Positions 46,701-55,700 of a stretch of 64,000 nt of DNA are shown here, piece after piece. Both the position numbers and the translations under genes were made by a program. Source of the stretch: Nocardia sp. CY41. Lineage in GTDB: Bacteria; Actinomycetota; Actinomycetes; Mycobacteriales; Mycobacteriaceae. The notes beneath the pieces are model-generated. The model saw nothing but the letters and a program-made list of their open reading frames with translations. It was not told where the DNA came from and ran no database searches. The DNA lies in NCBI RefSeq assembly GCF_009829325.1, contig NZ_VUOS01000018.1:1-64000 (forward strand), read 5' to 3'. Every line of letters starts with the position of its first letter. The stretch's first letter is position 1.

Positions 46701-49700
46701 GGCAGGGTTCGCAGTACCCCGGCATGGCGCGTGAGTTGTTCGACTCCGAACCGGTCTTCCGGGAGGCGCTGCGCAACTGCGACGCCGTGCTCGGACCGAT
46801 CGCGGACGGCATCGGGCTGGTGGAGGCCGTCTACGGCGACCACGGTCCGGAGCTGCTGCGGCAGACGGCGTTCACCCAGCCGGTCCTGTTCGCCGTCGAG
46901 TGGGCGCTGTGGGAGCTGTGGCGGGCATGGGGGATCACCCCGGCCGCGGTGCTCGGGCACAGCGTCGGGGAATACGTCGCCGCATGCGCCGCGGGCGCGA
47001 TGACCATGGCGGACGCCTTACAGCTCGTCGCCGTGCGCGGGCGGCTGATGCAGCGCCTGCCCGAGGGCGGCGCGATGATGGCCGTCGACGCTCCCGCCGA
47101 GCAGATCTCGTCGTTGGTCGCACGGTATGAGCCGGCGGTGTCCATCGCGGGATACAACGGACCGGCCCAGGTGGTGATCGCCGGACCGGAAGCCGCGCTC
47201 GACCGGCTCCGAGACGAACTGGCGGCCGGAGGTTTCCGGTCCGCCGCCCTCACCGTGTCGCATGCTTTCCACTCCGCGGCGATGGATCCGATCCTCGACG
47301 ACCTCGCCGTGGCGGCGGCCAGGGCGACGATGACCGATCCAGCGATTCCGCTGGTCTCCAATCTCACCGGTGCACCGCTGCGGGCGGGCGAACTCACCCC
47401 GGAGTACTGGGCAGGGCATGCGCGCCGGCCGGTGCGCTTCGCCGAGGGGATGCGGGCCATGGCCGAGCTGGGCATCGGTGACTTCCTCGAAATCGGTCCG
47501 CAGCCGACGTTGTCGGCGCTCGGCGGGCGCGTGCTGGGCGACTCGGCACGGTTCGTCGCGTCGCTGCGCCGCGGCCGCGGCGACCGCGAGACGATGATGA
47601 CCGCGCTCGGACAGCTGTATGTCGCGGGTGTGCCGGTGGATTGGGAGCAGGTGCACCGGCCACACGGACGACGACGGGTGCTCGCCCCGACGTATCCGTT
47701 CCAGCGGCAACGCTATTGGTTCGAGCAGCGATCGGATACCGCCGAGTTCGCGGTATCCGGCGCCCCGGCCGAGCACCCCGATCGTGCGATGCGTTTCGAA
47801 GACGCACATGCGGGGGCCGCACCAACACGATCCGGGAGCCTTTCACCACGAACCGGCAATGCGCCGCTCACGGTTCCGAGCACCGTTGTCTCCGGGCACG
47901 CGAATATCGCGGACAGCACGCCGCCGGAGCCGGATACGAGGCTCGCCACGCTGCCCGAAACCGCACTCTCGGACCACCGTGGGACGCCGGAAAACCTCCG
48001 CACGCTTGCGGAGGCCACTACCGTCGCCGAGACGTCCGGTTCGACGCGGCCTGGCATTCCGTATGCCCCGAGCGGCGCTCTCCCGCCGCACACGGACGCT
48101 TCAGCGACAACGGAAAGGGCCGCGGCTTCGACCGCCGGTCGATTGATCTACGGCGCGGCGACTTTCGATGTGCGCCTCGCCCCGGACTCACCGAGTTACC
48201 TGGCCGACCACGTCGTGGACCGCGCTGTCGTCGTACCGGGGGCCTGGTTCGTCGCGACCATCGCCGACAGGGCGCGCTCCCTGGTGGCCGGTGCGGTCAT
48301 CGCGATCGACGACCTCGTGATCACCCACGGACTCACCCTGACCGGCCCGCGACCGGTGCGGGTGGGCTTCGAGCCGCTCGCCGACGGGTTGGCGGTGCGG
48401 GTGACGACCGAAGATTCCGGCACGCACGCGCGCGCTCAGGTCCGTGCCGCGGCGCAGCGGATCCCAGACGGCGCGGGCTTGGCCGAGGTCCTCGGCAACT
48501 GCAGGGAACATCTCGCCGCGGCGGCCTTCTACGAGCTGCTGGCCCGAGCGGGCCTGCCGTACGGACCAGCGTTCCGTCGCGTCGTCGACGTGCGCTTCGG
48601 CCGGCACGAAGCCCTGGTCACGTTGGCGGACCCGGAGACAGGGACCGGCACCGCGCCGGTGCACCCGGTGCTGCTGGACGCGGCGTTCCAAGCCACCTAC
48701 GCGGCGATGTCGCCGCGCGCCGAGCAGCAGACGTGGGTGCCGTTCGCGGTGGACCGAGTGCTCGTCTCGCTCGCCGCGGACACCGTTCGATTCGGCCATG
48801 TGCGCGTCGTCGAGCAGACGCCACAGCTGTGCGTCGCCGATGTTCGACTGCTCGACGAGGAGGGTAACCCGGTGCTGGTCGCGAACGGATTGCGAGTGAT
48901 GCCGAGCCCCACACCGCACTCGGGCGGGCAGCCGTCCCGTGTGCCGCACGATCGGTTCCTGGCGGACACCTATCGCATCGACTGGCAGGAGACCGACGCC
49001 GCGCTCCCCGCCCCGGCGACCGGACGCTGGCTGATCATCGGCGCGTCCGGGGACTTCGCCGACGTGCTCGCCGACGCCTTGCGGGCGCGTGGCGGGGAGT
49101 GTGTACTCGCCCGTCCCGGCCGTGGTTTCGCGTTCCGCGCAGACGACGAATTCGAGGTCGACCTGGGCGTACCCGCGGCGGTGCGCGCGCTGCTCGGCGC
49201 GGTGCGCGACGGACGCACACCGTTGCGCGGGATCGTTTCGGCGGTCGCGCTCTCGGCCGACGACGCGCCCGCGCCGGTCGTCGCCGAACGTCTGGTGGTC
49301 GGCGCTGTGCACCTCGTGCAGGCCGCCGCGGCGGCCGGGGAACCCGCGGTGTGGCTGGTCACCCGGCACGGGCAGCGGGTCGGTTCCGCCGATCCGGTGG
49401 CGCCCGAGCAGTCCGCGCTGTGGGGCTTCGCCCGCAGTGCGCAGCTCGAGCACCGCGAAATGGGTTGCCGCGTCCTGGATGTCGATCCGGTGACCGATGC
49501 CGGAACCGTCGCCGACGCACTCGTCGTGCCCGACGCGCCACGCCAGCTCGCGCTGCGTCAGGGACGCCGTCGCGTGCCGCGGCTCGTTCCGGTGCAAGCC
49601 GTGCCGGACGAGTCGGCTTCCGGAGCGGGACAGACCGTACTCATCACCGGTGGGCTCGGTGGAGTCGGCTTGCGACTGGCCCGCTGGCTCGTCGACCGGG

Positions 49701-52700
49701 GGTGGCCGGAGCTGGTGCTCGCGGGGCGGTCGGCGCCGGACGGGCGAGCCCGGTCGGTCATCGCCGAACTGCGGGAGCGTGGCGCCCGGATCCGGGTGCG
49801 GTCGCTCGACGTCGCCGATCGCGACGCCGTCGCGGCCACGCTGGCATGGATCGACCGCGAGCTGCCGCCGCTGGCCGGAGTGGCGCATCTGGCCGGGGTG
49901 CTGGACGACGGCGTGATCGCCGAGCAGACGGCCGCGCGGGTCGGGCACGTCCTCGGACCGAAGACCTTCGGGGCATGGCACCTGCACGAACTGACGGCGG
50001 ATCGCTCCCTGCGTTTCTTCCTGTTGTTCTCCTCGGCCGCGGCGGTGGTCGGTTTGCCCGGCCAGTCGAGCTACGGCGCCGCCAACGCCTTCCTCGACGG
50101 CGTGGCCGAATCGCGCAGCTCCTCGGGCTCGCCCGCGCTGTCGATCGCGTGGGGCCCCTGGGCGGACACCGGCATGGTCGAGCAGCTCGACAGCGGCGCC
50201 GTACAGCGGCTGGCCCGCCGTGGTTACGGGATGCTGCGCCCCACGCAGGCCTTGGACACGCTCGCCCGCCTCATCGGTTCCCCGACGCCGGCAGTCATGG
50301 CGATGCCGCTCGCGCTTGCGGAAAGGACCGGTGCCGACGTGCCGGATGTGCTGCTGGATTTCACCGCGCCGGTCGAGAACGTGGCCGTGGCAACCGATAC
50401 CGCCGGTCTGTCCGACAGGATGGAGGCTCTCGTGCGGCGCTGCCTGGGGTTGGCGCCCGGTGACGATCTGGATCGTCCGCTGCACGAACTCGGGCTGGAC
50501 TCGGTGGCGGCGCTCGAGATCCGCGACGAACTGTCGCGCTCCAGCGGTCACCGCCTGCCCGCCACGCTGGCTTTCGAGTACCCCACTCCGCGCGCGGTGG
50601 TCGGCCTGCTGGTGCGGCTGGGCTCCGCGGACAAGCCGTCCGCGCCGCCGTCGGTCGAGAGCCGTGGCGATTCCTCCGATCGGGCGGCGGCGCGGACGCC
50701 CACGAGGTACCCCGCGGGGACTTCGACCGCATCGAACGGAGCCGTAGCTGCTCGACCGCAGGCGGCGGGCAACGGTTTCGCCGCGCACACCGACGGGCCG
50801 GGCGCGAACGGTGCGTCGAGCGCGGTCGATCGCCCGCCCATGAACGACATCCCGCCCGCACCGCAGCCGATGACCCGGCGCGCTTCGGACAACCCGGGCA
50901 CCCCTGGTGCGGCCGACGCCTCGGGTTCCGGCCACCCCACCGGCGCGGTAGGAGATATCGCGATCGTGGGCGTCAGCGGACGCTACCCGGGTGCGAACGG
51001 TCTCGACGAGTACTGGCGGGTGCTGATCGAGGGACGCGACTGCGTCACGGAGATCCCCCGGGAGCGTTGGGATCACACCCGCTATTTCGTTCCGGACCGG
51101 AACAACCCGTTCACCGCCTACACCAAATGGGGCGGATTCCTCGACGACGTCGACTGCTTCGACCCGCTGTTCTTCGCGATTTCCCCGCGCGAGGCGGAGA
51201 TCCTGGACCCGCAGGAGCGACTGTTCCTGCAAACGGCATGGGCAGCATTGGAAGACGCCGGGCACTCCCGGGCCGATCTGGCGCGCGGCGGCCTGCGCCC
51301 GGAACAGGCCGGTGTGTTCGTCGGCGTCATGTGGGGCACCTACCAGATGTTCGGGGCCGAGGAGTCCCGGCTCGGGCACGGCACGTTGCCCGGGTCGACA
51401 TTCTGGAGCATCCCCAACCGCGTCTCGCACGCCCTGGACTTCCAAGGGCCGAGTATGGCGGTGGACACCGCCTGCTCGTCCTCGCTGACCGCGCTGCACC
51501 TGGCCTGCCAGAGCATCCGCACCGGCGAATGCAGGCTGGCGGTGGTCGGCGGGGTCAATCTGTCACTGCATCCCTACAAATTCGTCGCCCTCAGCCAAGG
51601 GCAGTTCGCCTCCACCGACGGCCGCTGCCGCTCTTTCGGCGCGGGCGGCGACGGATATGTGGCCGGCGAGGGTGTCGGGGCGATGGTGCTGCGGCCGCTG
51701 GCCGACGCCGAAGCCGACGGCGACACCATCTACGGCGTCATCAAGGGTTCGGCCATCAACCACGGCGGCCGAGTCAACGGGTTCACGGTGCCCAATCCCG
51801 ACGTGCAGGCGGCGGTGATCCGTTCGGCGCTGCGCGCGGGCGGCGTCGATCCGGCGTCGGTGTCCTACGTCGAAGCGCACGGCACCGGCACCGCATTGGG
51901 CGATCCGATCGAAATCGCGGGGCTGGCCAAGGTTTTCGGTCGGTCGGGTGTATCGGAGCTGCCGATCGGTTCGGTGAAGTCCAATGTCGGCCACCTCGAG
52001 GCGGCCGCCGGTGTCGCGGCGCTGACGAAGGTGCTGCTGCAGATGCGCCATCGGACCATCGTGCCGTCCCTGCACGCCACGCCGCCCAACCCGAATATCG
52101 ACTTCGCGGCCACACCGTTCCGGATCCCGGCTCAGCCGCTGCCCTGGCCCGGCGGCGATCCGGCGCGGCCGCGCCGGGCGACGGTGAGCTCGTTCGGCGC
52201 GGGCGGGGCGAACGCGAACGTGGTGGTCGAGGAGTACGTCGACCGCAGGCCGCAGACCCGGTTCAGCGGCGGGCAGGTCGTCCCGGTCTCCGCACGCGAT
52301 CGCGAACGCCTCGCGGAGTACGTGGCCGCACTCGACGGCTACCTCGCCGCGCAGCAGCCGAACCTCGCCGATCTGGCCTACACCATGCAGGTGGGCCGTC
52401 AGGCGGGCCGCGCTCGCGCCGCGTTCGTCGCACGGGACGTCGACCAGTTGCGCGCCGCCGTCCGCGCGTGGGTCGACGACGCACCCGGCGCCAGGGCGTG
52501 CCGGGATGCGGGGGAGGACTCCCGGATCGCGCGCTGGCTCGGCGGCGGCGACATCGACTGGGCGACCGTTCGTGATCCCGGACCTCGACGCCGTATTCCC
52601 GCCCCCACGTATCCGTTCGCGCGTGAGCGGTACTGGATTCCGGACGTCACGCCTGCGCCCGAGTCCGAATCCGCGCCGGCCCGGCGAAGCGCTCCGACCA

Positions 52701-55700
52701 CGGGAACCGTTGCCGCGCCGCAGTCGACGCCGAGTCGGCAGGCCGGAGCGGGCACCGACCCGGTGGCACAGTCCGCACACGCGGAGCCGTCCACGTTCGG
52801 GCCTGACCTCACATCGCTGCCACAACCATCAGCGGCGAATCCCGCCCTCGGGCCTCAGCCTGCTCTCGATCCGAGGTATGCGCGCACGCCGGAATCGCCG
52901 CGACTCGCGTCAGGGCAATGGTCCGACGCCGCGCCGCCGCCACTTCCGGCGGACCGGTCGGCAGCGGAATCCGCGCAATCCGCGTCGGCCGCGTGGCCCG
53001 CACCCGCTCAACAGCATGCGCCGACCCGGCAAACCGTCTTGCCGGAACGTCGATTGCTGGTTCCGGTCTGGCGGGAAGCTCCGCTGCCTCCCGGTGACCT
53101 GCGCGATCGCCGCGCCTTGGTGGTATACGACGCGCGCACCCCGCAGCCGCTGATCGAAGCGCTCGTCGACGCGGTGGGCGATTCCGGCCGTCTGGTGCGC
53201 CTGTCGGACGTGCCGGGAGACCTGAACCGTGACGACTTCGGCGCGGGCGCCGCGCTCGGCCGGGAGCTGGCGACGCGATATCCCGGCACCGACTGCGTGC
53301 TCGACGTGGGCGACCTCGTTCCCGCGCCCGGGGGCCGGCCCACCGGCGACCTAGGCCGGATGGGCCTGTATCAGGGTGTGCTCGAGGCGCGCACCGGTGC
53401 GCTCGTGCTGGTGCACGTCGCGGCGGGACATCCCGGCGCCGACGGACCGGAGTCGGCGCCGCTGGGTGGTCTGGTCGCGGCGCTCGCCGAGGAAATCCGG
53501 GACGTGCGCACACGCAGCGTCCACGTGGTCGCCGAGCGCGCGGCGGTGTGCGCCGATCCCACGCGATTGCTGGCGATCCTCGGCGCGGAGTGCGCCGAGG
53601 ACAGCGCCCCGCGGGTGCGGTACCGCGACGGAAGACGCGAAGCCGTGGAACTCGCCGACGCCACGCCGCGCGCGGGTCTCGTGGTGGATCCCGCTCGCAC
53701 CTACGTGGTGAGCGGCGGTACCCGTGGCCTCGGCGCGGAGTTCGCGGCGGCGCTGGTCGAACGCGGAGCACGCCGCTTGGCCGTCCTCGGCCGCGAAACA
53801 CTGCCCGCGGAACCGGACTGGGACCGGGTGGCCGCAGGTTCCGGGCCCGTGGCCGACAAGGTGCGGCGGCTGGTCGCGTTGCGCGATCGCGGCGTCGCGG
53901 TGCGGACCTACTTCGGCAGCCTCACCGACGAGACGGCGTTGTCCGGCTTCTTCGATCGCGTGCGGCGCGAACTGGGCCCGATCGGCGGCGTGCTGCACTG
54001 CGCGGGCAGCGTCTCCGGCGAGAGTCCGGCGTTCGTGCGCAAGACCGGACCCGCCGTCGCGACCGTGCTCGAACCCAAGCTGGCGGGCACGGCGGTCCTC
54101 GCCGACCTACTGGCCGCCGACCGTCCGGACTTTTTCGTGTTGTTCTCCTCGGTGTCGGCGGTACTGCCCGGTCTGGCGGTGGGTTTGTCGGACTACGCTA
54201 TGGCCAACGCGCACCTCGACCGCTTCGCCGAAGCCCAGCACGCCGTCGGACGGCCGTATTTCCGGTCGATCGAATGGCCCTCGTTCCGCGACACCGGATT
54301 CGGCGAGGTGACCAGCGCGGCCTATCGAGCCACCGGGCTTCCGGCGCTGAGTGCCGCGGAGGGATTCGAGCTGCTGGACGCTGTCCTCGGCCTGCCGGAG
54401 CCGGTGATTCTGCCCTATTACGGTGCGGCACTTGATCTTCCGACACGGACGAGCCGTCTCGCACCGCAGGCTGCCCCGGCGGTGCGGCCCATGGTGGCGA
54501 ACGGATCCGCGGCGGCGTATCAGGAACTGTTGCAGATCTTCTCCGACGAATTGAAGCTCGCCCCGGCCCGTTTCGAGGGTGACAAGCGGTTCGAGGAGTA
54601 CGGCGCGGACTCGGTGCTGATCGCCTCGGCGGTGCGCCGGATCGAGCAGGTCGTCGGCCGGCCCTTCGACCCGGCGCTGGTGCTGGAATTCCCGACGCTG
54701 GACGCGCTGGCGGGCCTGTTGACCGAACAGTACCCCGAACGTTTCGCGGCGGCCCCGGCTGCCGAAACGCAGCGGACGCCGAGCGATCCGCCGCCCGCGG
54801 AACAAACGCGGGAGTCGCGTCCCACCACAGCCGCCTGGGCCGCCGATGCCCGCCGCGGCCGGGCCGCCGAGCCGATCGCCGTGATCGGCATCGGTTGCCG
54901 CCTGCCGGGCGGGGACACTCCGGACGCGTTCTGGCGTCTGCTCGCCACTGGCGCCTCCGGCATCCGCGAGGTGGACTCGGCTCGCTGGGACCCTGCCCGC
55001 TTCTACCGACCGACCGGCGGGCCCGGACTGACCAACAGCAAGTGGGGCGGCTTCGTCGACGGCGTCGATCTGTTCGATCCGGAGTACTTCGGGGTCACCG
55101 ACGAACTGGCCTGGCAGATGGACCCGTTGCAGCGGTTGCTGCTCGAGACCTCGGTGCTGGCGACCACCGACGCCGGATACCGGCGCGAGGAACTGGCGGG
55201 CAAACGGGTCGGCGTCTACGCGGGCAGCCGGGCGGCGAACTACTTCCACCGGATCCCGGTCCCGGACCGGCACACCGTCATCGGCATCGGCCAGAACTTC
55301 ATCGCCGCGCGCATCTCCGACTATTTCGACTGGCACGCGGGCAACGTCGTGCTCGACAGCGCGTGCTCGTCGTCGCTGCTGTCGGTGCATCTGGCCTGCC
55401 AGGCGCTGCGCTCGGGCGAGGTGGACGCCGCACTGGCCGGCGGCGTGGAGGTGCTGCTCGACGAGATGCCGTTCGTCACCCTGGCGGCGGCGGGCGTGCT
55501 CTCACCGCACGGACGGTGTGCGACGTTCTCCGAGGACGCCGACGGTTTCGTACCGGGCGAGGGCGCGGCGCTACTGCTGCTCAAGCGGCTCGACGACGCG
55601 CTCGCCGACGGCGATCGGGTCTACGCGGTGCTGCGCGGCTCGGCGATCGGCAACGACGGGCACACCATGGGCATCACCACACCGAACATGCGGGCGCAGA

